Assembly: GCA_030447145.1 (NCBI GenBank)
Contig: JAUJLY010000198.1
Span: 1-6,095, forward strand
Length of the DNA stretch: 6,095 nt
DNA from: Thermomicrobiales bacterium
GTDB taxonomy: Bacteria > Chloroflexota > Chloroflexia > Thermomicrobiales > UBA6265
Reading direction: 5' to 3'
The notes below the pieces were generated by a model. It was not told the origin of the DNA, ran no database searches, and saw nothing but the letters and a program-made list of their open reading frames with translations. Shown here piece after piece: positions 1 through 6,040 of this stretch; position 1 is the stretch's first letter, and every line of letters starts with the position of its first letter. The position numbers and the translations under genes were made by a program.

Positions 1-81
1 AATTAGCACCTTTTCGGCGTTACCGCCAAATGGTTGCTGGGGTTTCATCGGGCCGGTCCCTCTACCCCTCTGGATGAGATC
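1..81 (-). ncRNA. SAM-I (S-box) riboswitch, truncated by the window edge
   Basis: Read on the minus strand, this stretch carries the hallmark S-box core. A CTCATC P1 5' arm (78-73) is followed by AGAGGGGTAGAGGGACC, then GGCCCGATGAAACCCC and AGCAACC. Next comes a short P3 hairpin GGCG-GTAA-CGCC (27-16) closed by a GNRA-type GTAA loop, and then AGGTGCTAATT (11-1), the conserved junction leading back to P1. Known family members bind S-adenosylmethionine in the 5' leader of methionine, cysteine or SAM synthesis and transport genes, usually switching expression off when SAM is plentiful. The 3' arm of P1 (expected close to GATGAG) and the expression platform lie left of base 1, so the regulated gene and the mode of control cannot be seen. 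It does not belong to egsA, whose stop codon lies upstream at 245. A promoter sits just upstream of it. Confidence 0.92.
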
Positions 82-104
82 GTGCGTGTATTCAATTGTT
101 GGCC

Positions 105-136
105 ACTATACTATGTATTAGACACTTCCGTGTCAA
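105..136 (-). promoter_or_regulatory. sigma70-type promoter of the SAM-riboswitch leader
   Basis: On the minus strand a perfect -35 box TTGACA (136-131) is followed after 17 bases by TAGTAT (113-108), or after 20 bases by the better hexamer TATAGT (110-105). The region between is AT-rich compared with the surroundings. Transcription would start near 98-102, about 20 bases before the P1 arm of the riboswitch, which is the normal arrangement for an S-box leader. The -10 choice is ambiguous because the better hexamer has an over-long spacer. Confidence 0.65.
121..134. repeat. Inverted repeat GACAC-TTCC-GTGTC over the -35 box
   Basis: This is a perfect 5-4-5 dyad. Its right arm on the plus strand shares bases with the -35 hexamer of the riboswitch promoter, a position where a repressor would block RNA polymerase. 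No U-run follows it on either strand, so a terminator is unlikely. I cannot name a binding protein, and a 5-base-arm dyad can occur by chance. Confidence 0.35.
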
Positions 137-157
137 CAGTAGCGCATGGTTGGTGTC

Positions 158-184
158 AAAATGGGCAGGACAGAGGTCCTTCCC
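158..184 (-). terminator. Probable rho-independent terminator of phoD-egsA
   Basis: On the minus strand a stem is formed by GGG-A-AGGAC, a CTCT loop, and GTCCT-G-CCC. That is eight base pairs interrupted by one A/G mismatch, followed by A and TTTT (161-158). It lies about 60 bases past the egsA stop and upstream of the next promoter, where a transcript end is expected. The T-run is short, so termination may be only partial. A second hairpin (182-198) uses the same GGG and would compete with it. Confidence 0.5.
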
Positions 185-244
185 GGCATCAATCCGGGTT
201 CCCGTTGTTGAGCACAATGCCTTCTGGCTTCCACCACTTCGGGA

Positions 245-1552
245 CTACAGGACTATCTCGTCGCGGATCCCCAGCTCCAGCACGAGGTCCAGCACCGTGT
301 ACCGCCGCCGGATCTGCCGCGCGGCGATCACGCTCTCCCGCACCTGACCGGGGGTGAGGCCGATCTCCTCCGGCGTCACGGGGCAACCGGCCCGCTGCAG
401 CAGGTCCCGCAGTTCACTGGACGGGATCAATTGCGCCCGCAGTCTCTGGTGGAGTGCGGCCCACTCATCCCGAAGCGTCGCAAGTCTCGCCCTCAGGATC
501 TCCTTCGGCACGTACTTGGCCCGGACTTCCACGAGCGCCCTGGTGACCATGACCGGATCATCGATGTGGGCGCGGACCTCCTCCTCCTGCTGTTCCAGAT
601 CCGGCCAACGATCACCCGCGCCCTCCCAGTCGATCTCCTGCACGCTTCGCGTAAGGACCGCCTCATAGATATGCGTGGACCAGAGCGTGCCAAACGCAAC
701 CTTGAACCCGTGCGAGACCTCCAGGTCACGCATCTCCCAGAGGTGGCTGAACTGATGCTCGCTTCCCGAGGCTGGACGCGATGACCCGGTCGCCTGGATC
801 GCGAGGCCCGTCATGACCAGACCGAGGAAGAGTTGCTCGACCGCCGCCACATCCCGACGGCGCAGGGCACCCGGGTCGCGTAACGCGCGATGCAGCGGAT
901 GCTGCACCATCGCCCAGATGTCCGGCTGTATCGGCTCAACCCCGACCGCATCGGCAAGTAGCCAGTCGGCCCCGGCCGTGACCTTACCGGCCAGATCCCC
1001 GTAACCGGATGCCGTCATCGGGACCGGCGCGTCCGCAAGCAGGTCAGGATCCGAGACTACGGCAATCGGTGCATCGCACGGCAATGTCGTCTTGAATCCG
1101 TCTTGAACCAGCGATGCCCCGGATGCGGTGTAGCCATCCATGGAAGCGGCAGTCCCCACCACGATGTAGGGCACACCGATCTCAAACGCAGCCCGCTTCG
1201 TCAGGTCGTTCAGTGTCCCGGAACCGAGCGCCACCGGGATCGTTCCCGCAGGGGCATCCTCCAGTGCCGACCGGACCACTGCCACTTGTGCAGAGTCGGC
1301 ATGGAGCCTCGGCGCATCGTCCAGGATCACCGGCGGCTGCACAGCTATTCCGGACGCCTCCAGGGAGGAGGTCACCACGTCTCCGGCAAGGCCAAACGTC
1401 GTCTCGTCGGCGACGGCCACGGCGGTCCGGCCGTCAGTGAGCGACGAGAGGATCTCGCCCGTGCGCGCCATTGCCCCCGGCTCGACGACCACCTGCCGCG
1501 TGGTCGATGCCCGCCGCAACGCCCCCTCGATACCGCTCCGGTCGAATCCCAC
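245..1552 (-). CDS. egsA: sn-glycerol-1-phosphate dehydrogenase (EgsA/AraM family)
   Basis: This cytosolic, metal-dependent NAD(P)H enzyme interconverts dihydroxyacetone phosphate and sn-glycerol-1-phosphate. The 435 residues follow the family along their full length: a Rossmann-like N-terminal half with the dinucleotide loop GSGTLND (110-116), the TAASMDGYTASGASL block (134-148), and a helical metal-binding half. By analogy with the iron-containing alcohol/glycerol dehydrogenase superfamily, the ligands are D186 in SGYGDLAGK, H266 in GSEHQFSH and H281 in SHGFKVAFGT; all three are present. The C-terminal block RRRYTVLDLVLELG (416-429) is typical of the bacterial AraM branch. The start is GTG; one codon upstream is the phoD stop in the same frame, so no longer start exists. 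A perfect AGGAGG lies 13 bases before it, inside phoD. In Bacillus AraM feeds heptaprenylglyceryl phosphate synthesis; beside phoD a salvage role is also possible. The family call is firm, the pathway is inferred. Confidence 0.95.
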   Translation of the reverse strand: MGFDRSGIEGALRRASTTRQVVVEPGAMARTGEILSSLTDGRTAVAVADETTFGLAGDVVTSSLEASGIAVQPPVILDDAPRLHADSAQVAVVRSALEDAPAGTIPVALGSGTLNDLTKRAAFEIGVPYIVVGTAASMDGYTASGASLVQDGFKTTLPCDAPIAVVSDPDLLADAPVPMTASGYGDLAGKVTAGADWLLADAVGVEPIQPDIWAMVQHPLHRALRDPGALRRRDVAAVEQLFLGLVMTGLAIQATGSSRPASGSEHQFSHLWEMRDLEVSHGFKVAFGTLWSTHIYEAVLTRSVQEIDWEGAGDRWPDLEQQEEEVRAHIDDPVMVTRALVEVRAKYVPKEILRARLATLRDEWAALHQRLRAQLIPSSELRDLLQRAGCPVTPEEIGLTPGQVRESVIAARQIRRRYTVLDLVLELGIRDEIVL

Positions 1553-1555
1553 GGC

Positions 1556-3328
1556 CTATGCGGGTCCTCCTGCATGGCATGTTTGATCCATCTGCGCGCC
1601 CGGCAGATCGTGCTCGACCACAAATGAGGTCAGCGTGCTCGCGGTCGCATCCGGATCCTCCACTGTTGGCATGACCCGATAGGTGGTATGCCATTGATCC
1701 GGTGTCAGGTCGCAGAGCACGTAGCCACGGTGGTTGTCGAAGAGAAGGTTGTGCGTGTTGCCACGCAGGTTGCCGCAACGGGTCGAGAACTCGCCATCTT
1801 CCTTGAGGGGATCATCGCCGTTGGAGGCGATCGATGTACCCACGAACTCCGTGCCAATGATGCTCTCGCCCTCCGGCGCATCCCAGTCGCGCTTCAGGTT
1901 CCAGACAAAATTGGCGTGCACATCGCCCGTAATCACGACCGGGCTGAAGGATTGCGCCTTGGCCGCATGGGCCATCGCAGCCAGCACCTGGTCGCGCTCG
2001 TATGCATATCCATCCCACTTGTCCAGATCCTCACCGCCGAAGCTCTTGCCAGCGGCGGAAGGGTCATAGTCGATCCGCGCCATCGGGACCTGCTGCGCGA
2101 GGACGTTCCAGCGGGTGGTCGTCTGCGTGAACCCGTCCAGGAGCCACTGCTTCTGCTGCTCACCAAGCATCGTCCGATCAGGGTCGACCGCCGACGCGCA
2201 GAAGCCATCGAGTTCCTCTCGTTCGCCAGCGCCGCAGACACCCGTCCCGGGCGTCCGGTATTGGCGCTCGTCCAGCACGTGGAACCGCACCAGGTCCCCG
2301 AACTCCGCCGCCCGGTAGAGTTTGAGGCTCGGGCCCTTTGGCCTGGCCGATGCCCGCAGTGGCTGGTGCTCGTAGTAGGCCCGGTAGGCCGCCTCCCGCC
2401 GCTCGATCAGCGGTTTGGCAAAAGGATCATCGGCAATGATCGGCACAATGTAATTGTTGCTCACCTCATGGTCGTCCCATGTCACCAGCCAGGGCGCCAC
2501 CCGGTGCGCCTCCTGCAGATGCGGATCGAGCTTGTAAAGCGCATACCGCATCCGGTAGTCGTCCAATGTCCGGATCTCGCTCAACGCGGTTGGCGGCACC
2601 TCGATATCCCGGAGTTCAGCACTGACACGCACGGTGTACTCGTAGATGTAGTCCCCCAGGTGGATCACAAGATCGACATCCTGCTGGGCCATGTCCCGGA
2701 AGGCGGTAAAAAGCCCGTCCTCCCATCGCTGGCAGGACGCAAACGCAAACCGGAGCCCCTCAGAGGATTCCCCAGGAGCCGGGGCGGTGCGCGTTCGGCC
2801 GATTGGACTGTCGAACTCCCCGATCCGGAACCGGTACCAGTACCACCGGTCCGGCTCGAGCTCCGTAACTTCCAGATGCACCGAATGTGCCCACGCGGCA
2901 TCGGCGATCGCCGGGCCCTGCTGCACGATGTCGGTGAACCGCTCATCGTTGGCGATCTCGTAGGCGAGTTCGACCGAGGCATCGGGCATCCCGCCATTCG
3001 GTTCGAACGGCTGCGGTGCCAGGCGCGTCCACAGGACCATGCCATCGGGAACCGGTTCGCCCGATGCAATGCCGAGGGTGAACGGGTTTTCCATCAGCTC
3101 GATACTGGCGACCGGCGTTGCCATGGGAGAAGCACCCGGTGTAGCCGTTCCCTGGGCGGAAACCATTCGTGTCCAACTGACGCCGGTTGCCAGCGATCCA
3201 AGCAGGAACGTCCGTCGATCCAGTGAGGGCTGGTAGTTACGGCCGGATGAGATCGACTCTGCTTCCGCCCTCAGCCGTCTCCGTATCTGCTCGATGCCAT
3301 ACCGCGTGGTGATGTCGTCGGATCTCAT
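1556..3328 (-). CDS. phoD: PhoD-family alkaline phosphatase/phosphodiesterase, Tat-exported
   Basis: This secreted metallophosphoesterase cleaves phosphomonoesters and/or phosphodiesters; Bacillus PhoD degrades teichoic acid. The 590 residues open with a long basic n-region and a twin-arginine signal LDRRTFLLGSLATGVSW (about 36-52), with cleavage probably near MVSAQG (55-60). An Ala/Thr/Pro-rich linker (61-75) follows. Residues 81-180 form the beta-sandwich PhoD N-terminal domain (FTLGIASGEP, VLWTRL, WYWYRFR). The catalytic domain runs from about 191, with FASCQRW (C199), HLGDYIYEY (D226, Y229), TWDDHEVSNNY (D286, H287, N291), GDVHANF (D469, H471), FVGTSIAS (496-502) and a late HRGY (533-536). 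No family motif is missing. ATG at 3328 is preceded by GAAGGGA six bases upstream. The gene has its own promoter and directly precedes egsA. The natural substrate cannot be read from sequence. Confidence 0.95.
   Translation of the reverse strand: MRSDDITTRYGIEQIRRRLRAEAESISSGRNYQPSLDRRTFLLGSLATGVSWTRMVSAQGTATPGASPMATPVASIELMENPFTLGIASGEPVPDGMVLWTRLAPQPFEPNGGMPDASVELAYEIANDERFTDIVQQGPAIADAAWAHSVHLEVTELEPDRWYWYRFRIGEFDSPIGRTRTAPAPGESSEGLRFAFASCQRWEDGLFTAFRDMAQQDVDLVIHLGDYIYEYTVRVSAELRDIEVPPTALSEIRTLDDYRMRYALYKLDPHLQEAHRVAPWLVTWDDHEVSNNYIVPIIADDPFAKPLIERREAAYRAYYEHQPLRASARPKGPSLKLYRAAEFGDLVRFHVLDERQYRTPGTGVCGAGEREELDGFCASAVDPDRTMLGEQQKQWLLDGFTQTTTRWNVLAQQVPMARIDYDPSAAGKSFGGEDLDKWDGYAYERDQVLAAMAHAAKAQSFSPVVITGDVHANFVWNLKRDWDAPEGESIIGTEFVGTSIASNGDDPLKEDGEFSTRCGNLRGNTHNLLFDNHRGYVLCDLTPDQWHTTYRVMPTVEDPDATASTLTSFVVEHDLPGAQMDQTCHAGGPA
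1566..1571 (-). promoter_or_regulatory. Shine-Dalgarno site for egsA inside the end of phoD
   Basis: The minus strand reads AGGAGG followed by 13 bases (ACCCGCATAGGCC) and the GTG start. The site is built from the Ala-Gly-Gly codons near the phoD C-terminus. The spacer is longer than the usual 5-9 bases. This suggests that ribosomes finishing phoD, whose stop is in the spacer, re-initiate at GTG rather than starting wholly independently. Confidence 0.6.
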
Positions 3329-3360
3329 GATGTTCCCTTCTGATGAGCCTTGTGCGGATC

Positions 3361-3388
3361 ACCATACCGCGTTCTCTCCCGGTTGCAA
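3361..3388 (-). promoter_or_regulatory. Probable promoter of the phoD-egsA operon
   Basis: The minus strand carries TTGCAA (3388-3383, four of six -35 bases), a 16-base spacer and TATGGT (3366-3361, four of six -10 bases). Transcription would start about 25 bases before the phoD ATG, leaving room for the GAAGGGA ribosome site. The -35 lies in the 8-base palindrome GTTGCAAC (3382-3389), flanked after one mismatch by CC/GG. This could be an operator. I see no repeated Pho-box in the gap. No other function or gene is apparent in 3329-3598. Confidence 0.45.
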
Positions 3389-3598
3389 CGGGTGGTCCTG
3401 GCGTGGACGGCACGCGGGAACAGCAGTGATCCCGCTGGCACGATGAACTGGCGCAGGCACTCATACCCGATGTCTGCCGAAGTGCCCCGGGATCAGGCGC
3501 CTCCATGTCGTCATGACACCAGGCATCCCTGTGCTTCCCTCGATCTGCATCAGGAAGGAACGCGGGCCGTTGTCACTGAAGCGGGACGAACTATCGCT

Positions 3599-4471
3599 TT
3601 ACCCCTTGATGCCAGAGGTTACGAATGTCGAGATAATCTGCTTCTGGGCGAATGCGTAGAGGATCAACGGAGGGAGTGTCGCGATCGCCGCTGTCGCCAT
3701 CATGGGGCCCCAGAGCTGGGCCGACTCCGTATTGGAGGTGAAGAACTGCATGCCGGTCGCGAGTGTCTTGGATTCAAAATCGTTGAGCACGAGCAATGGC
3801 CACAGATACTGGTACCACGCCCCAAGGAACGAAAGAAGCGTCACGACGGCGATTGCCGGTCGCACGTTTGGCACGACGATCTGCACGAGCAACTTCAACG
3901 TACTCGCCCCGTCGACCTTCGCTGCATCGATGAGGTCCTGCGGCAGCGTCAGGATGTTCTGTCGCAGCAGGAAGACGTAGAAGGCAGTAGCTGGTAGTGA
4001 GGGGATAACCACCCCGGTCCAACTGTTGAGCCAATCCAGGCGTGAAACCAGGACATAGTTCGGCACGACCGTCACCACTCCTGGCACGATCATCGTGGCC
4101 AGCACCATGGCGAAGAAGAATTTATCAAACCGGAATCGCAGCCGGGCGAACGCAAACGCGGCCGGCACGCTGATCAGCAACTTCCCGAGCGTCATCAGTA
4201 CTGAAATACCGAAGCTGTTCCATAACCAGTTCGAAACCGGAAAATAGGTAAATGCGTCCGGGAAGTTCCTGATTGTGGGTTTCAGCGGAATCAGCTGGAT
4301 GTCCTTGGTAAAGACCTCATTCGCCTGCTTGAACGATGTCGAGATCATCCAGAAGAATGGGAAGATCGTGAGAAAGCAAATCACGATCACTAGCAGGTGG
4401 ACGAGAAGCTTCACCATCCTGTCGCGCTGCTGTGCACTGTCCGACTGCCGGGCGGTCACCATACTAGCCAT
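3599..4471 (-). CDS. ABC importer permease, CUT1 type, MalG/UgpE-like
   Basis: This is an inner-membrane subunit that forms half of the channel of a binding-protein-dependent importer for sugars or glycerol-phosphate-type solutes. From this start it is 290 residues, the usual size. Six hydrophobic segments lie at about 20-43, 85-109, 119-142, 153-170, 204-225 and 255-275. The EAA loop that docks on the ATPase is visible at 181-204 (IDAAKVDGAS, then VVPNVRP). The C-terminus SGIKG resembles UgpE/MalG tails. The outermost ATG is at 4480, but GAAAGG lies only one base before it. The same site is 10 bases before ATG at 4471, which I prefer; a third ATG at 4462 is also possible. From 4471 it overlaps the upstream permease by 8 bases, indicating translational coupling. 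No convincing terminator follows; AACG-GCCCG-CGTT and CTTCC/GGAAG pairs are weak and lack a T-run. Substrate is uncertain. Confidence 0.92.
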   Translation of the reverse strand: MASMVTARQSDSAQQRDRMVKLLVHLLVIVICFLTIFPFFWMISTSFKQANEVFTKDIQLIPLKPTIRNFPDAFTYFPVSNWLWNSFGISVLMTLGKLLISVPAAFAFARLRFRFDKFFFAMVLATMIVPGVVTVVPNYVLVSRLDWLNSWTGVVIPSLPATAFYVFLLRQNILTLPQDLIDAAKVDGASTLKLLVQIVVPNVRPAIAVVTLLSFLGAWYQYLWPLLVLNDFESKTLATGMQFFTSNTESAQLWGPMMATAAIATLPPLILYAFAQKQIISTFVTSGIKG

Positions 4472-5417
4472 AGTGGACATGCCTTTCGACGAAGCGGAAC
4501 TGTACCCAGGTCAGGAGCACCGTGGCAAAGAAGACGATCACGGACACCGCGCTCGCCGCACCGATTTGGAAGTACTGGAAGCCCTGCTGATAGAGGTAAT
4601 AGATGATGTTGCTCGTGGACTCGAACGGCCCACCGCCCGTAAGCACGTTGATGGCACCAAACACATCGTCGTTCACTGAGATCACCGTCGTCACCAGCAC
4701 GAAGAAGAAGGTCGGTGTGATCAAAGGGAATCGGATCGACCGCATGATCTGCCAGTTGTTCGCCCCATCAAGAGATGCAGCTTCAACGTAGTCGTTCGGC
4801 ACCGCCTCCAGTGCTGCCATATAAAGCAAGAGGTGAAAACCGAGCGTCTTCCATGTTGCAACAATGATCACCGCCCAGATCGCGGTATCACGATCCGAGA
4901 GCCAGTTGACGCGCCCCATCCCAAAATCGGCCAACAGCTTGTTCAGGAGCCCCTGGTTGGCATTGAAGATCCAGAGCCACATCACCGCGCCAACCGAATA
5001 CGCAATGACGGTTGGTGAGAAGAGCATGATGCGATAGGATGCCTGTGCCTTTGCTTTCCGGATTGGCCAGAGCAGGAGCGCCAGCCCTAAAGGCAGGAAG
5101 ACCTGGATCGGGATCAGCGTCACCAGATAAATTCCCGTCGCCCGCAACGAGCGTATGAACCGCGGATCATCCGGGAGGCGAGTGTAGTTGTCCCAACCAA
5201 CAAACGTCTTGTCCGGCCTCACAAAGTTCCAGTCGAAGAACGAGAGGTAGGCCGAATAGAAGAGGGGCCAGTAGATGAAGATCGCGATCAATATGAGCAG
5301 TGGCGCGATCAGGACATACGGCGTCGCCCCTTCCAGGAATCGATACCAGCTAAAACTACGTCGGGAGGCCGCAGTACGTGGAGTCGCGGTGCCAGTTGTG
5401 GTTCGAATAATCGCCAT
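4464..5417 (-). CDS. ABC importer permease, CUT1 type, MalF/UgpA-like
   Basis: This is the partner channel subunit of the same importer, 317 residues. After a short basic cytoplasmic N-terminus (about 1-30) it has six hydrophobic segments at about 33-50, 93-117, 129-151, 180-203, 232-254 and 284-306. The EAA loop is clear at 211-235 (VEAASLDGAN, then FPLITP). TGGGPFESTSNIIYYLYQQGF-type sequence (from 260) and the C-terminus VQFRFVERHVHYG are close in style to UgpA, the glycerol-3-phosphate permease, but also occur in other CUT1 permeases, so no symbol is given. ATG at 5417 has AAGGA seven bases upstream (5429-5425) and an extended -10 promoter just beyond. It is first in a two-gene operon. 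Neither the periplasmic binding protein nor the MalK/UgpC-type ATPase is within the window; the ATPase of such systems is often shared from elsewhere. Confidence 0.93.
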   Translation of the reverse strand: MAIIRTTTGTATPRTAASRRSFSWYRFLEGATPYVLIAPLLILIAIFIYWPLFYSAYLSFFDWNFVRPDKTFVGWDNYTRLPDDPRFIRSLRATGIYLVTLIPIQVFLPLGLALLLWPIRKAKAQASYRIMLFSPTVIAYSVGAVMWLWIFNANQGLLNKLLADFGMGRVNWLSDRDTAIWAVIIVATWKTLGFHLLLYMAALEAVPNDYVEAASLDGANNWQIMRSIRFPLITPTFFFVLVTTVISVNDDVFGAINVLTGGGPFESTSNIIYYLYQQGFQYFQIGAASAVSVIVFFATVLLTWVQFRFVERHVHYG

Positions 5418-5450
5418 CGAGGTGTCCTTGGTGAGCCCCCACCATCATCG

Positions 5451-5459
5451 ATAATACCA
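5451..5459 (-). promoter_or_regulatory. Extended -10 promoter of the permease operon
   Basis: The minus strand reads TGGTATTAT, a TGn motif joined to a five-of-six -10 hexamer. Transcription would begin about 27 bases before the ATG at 5417. No good -35 hexamer is present at 16-18 bases upstream (GTAACG at 17), which is tolerated when the extended -10 is intact. The -35 area is instead occupied by a dyad (5472-5482), suggesting regulated initiation. Confidence 0.5.
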
Positions 5460-5471
5460 GTCGCATGTTAA

Positions 5472-5482
5472 AGCGTTACGCT
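5472..5482. promoter_or_regulatory. Operator-like dyad AGCGT-T-ACGCT at the permease promoter
   Basis: This is a perfect 5-1-5 inverted repeat covering the place where the -35 box would be. With its left flank it reads TTAAAGCGTTACGCT. The central AAGCGTTA is one base off the AANCGNTT core seen at many LacI-family operators, the regulators commonly paired with CUT1 importers. No regulator gene is in the window, so the protein is unknown. Confidence 0.4.
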
Positions 5483-5538
5483 AGGAGCACCTTGGCATCG
5501 ATCACTACCGACGTCACCAGTCCTCCCCGAGGGCTGCA

Positions 5539-5561
5539 CGTACCGTTGGGCCTGGGGTACG
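5539..5561. repeat. Inverted repeat CGTACC-N11-GGTACG
   Basis: Perfect 6-base arms (5539-5544 and 5556-5561) are separated by 11 bases, about two helical turns between arm starts. It lies 122-144 bases upstream of the permease start. It could be a protein site or a small hairpin; no T-run follows on either strand. Chance occurrence is possible. Confidence 0.3.
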
Positions 5562-5593
5562 ACCGATCGTCACTGCCACCACCGTTTTCCACC

Positions 5594-5604
5594 CGGGTAA
5601 CCCG
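5594..5604. repeat. Second 5-1-5 dyad CGGGT-A-ACCCG
   Basis: It has the same geometry as the dyad at 5472-5482 and shares the central GTAAC when that one is read on the minus strand, with matching G and C bases outside it. The centres are 122 bases apart. This may be a second, weaker binding site of the same regulator allowing looping, but outer arm bases differ, so the relation is tentative. Confidence 0.25.
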
Positions 5605-6028
5605 CCAAGCTCCACACCTGCCACACGGTCTTAGCAGGAAACGGTGCATTCCTGCCCTGCCTCAACTACGCGCGACCGTGCACCTGATGTCTGGCTACCC
5701 ACGATACCAACCGTTCGATGAATTGTTGCTCCAGGCCGCGGTCGCGTGGGTCGTACTTGTCAGTCGAAACGTGTACGAATCTAGTATGCCGTGCCATGGA
5801 AAGCAGGAGCGATACCATGATTTGGAAAACGCTGAACACAGGTGCGATCTCACTCTGACCCAGCCCGTCCAGAGAGAATATGAGCGCTACTGAGGTCAGC
5901 AGCCTACTCTTTCTTTGTCTCCGATACCACTCGAATCCCTTCCCGCCTGCACAGCTCTGCTTCCAAATCCCGGCATCGTGCGCGTGTGCCGGTGCGCTAT
6001 TTTACGGACGCCACCATCCTCGACACTC

Positions 6029-6040
6029 CCTGTGCACAGG
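6029..6040. repeat. 12-base perfect palindrome CCTGTGCACAGG
   Basis: This is a self-complementary 12-mer near the right edge, symmetrical about TGCA. On the minus strand the sequence GGCATGGCCCTTTTT lies just upstream of it (6057-6043), but no strong stem adjoins that T-run, so I do not call a terminator. It may be a site for a dimeric regulator; its gene context lies outside the window. Confidence 0.3.

Noticed and set aside
16..27. GGCG-TTAC-CGCC hairpin at the left edge as a terminator or operator
   Set aside because: On the minus strand it is the P3 stem of the SAM-I riboswitch with a GTAA loop, which explains it fully.
1103..1627. Plus-strand open frames opposite egsA
   Set aside because: Low-complexity, Arg/His/Pro/Ser-rich translations with no domain; the opposite strand encodes a full dehydrogenase with all metal ligands.
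1688..3226. 512-residue plus-strand open frame opposite phoD
   Set aside because: It is antisense to a gene with complete PhoD motifs; its sequence has no recognisable domain and arises from the GC-rich codon pattern of the real gene.
3505..3520. TGTCAT element as a Pho box upstream of phoD
   Set aside because: Only one TGTCAT is present, with no second direct repeat at 11-base phasing; it is part of the short palindrome GTCATGAC and lies far from the promoter.
3540..3598. Terminator after the permease operon
   Set aside because: Only 4-5 base pair stems with long loops and no T-run are seen on the minus strand.
5465..5893. 142-residue plus-strand open frame in the gene-free region
   Set aside because: It lacks a ribosome site, has Arg/Pro/His-rich composition, overlaps the permease promoter divergently and shows no known domain. 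It is not excluded outright, but unsupported.
5921..5945. Possible tRNA T-arm (CTCGAATCCC)
   Set aside because: No acceptor, D-arm or anticodon stem could be paired around it on either strand.
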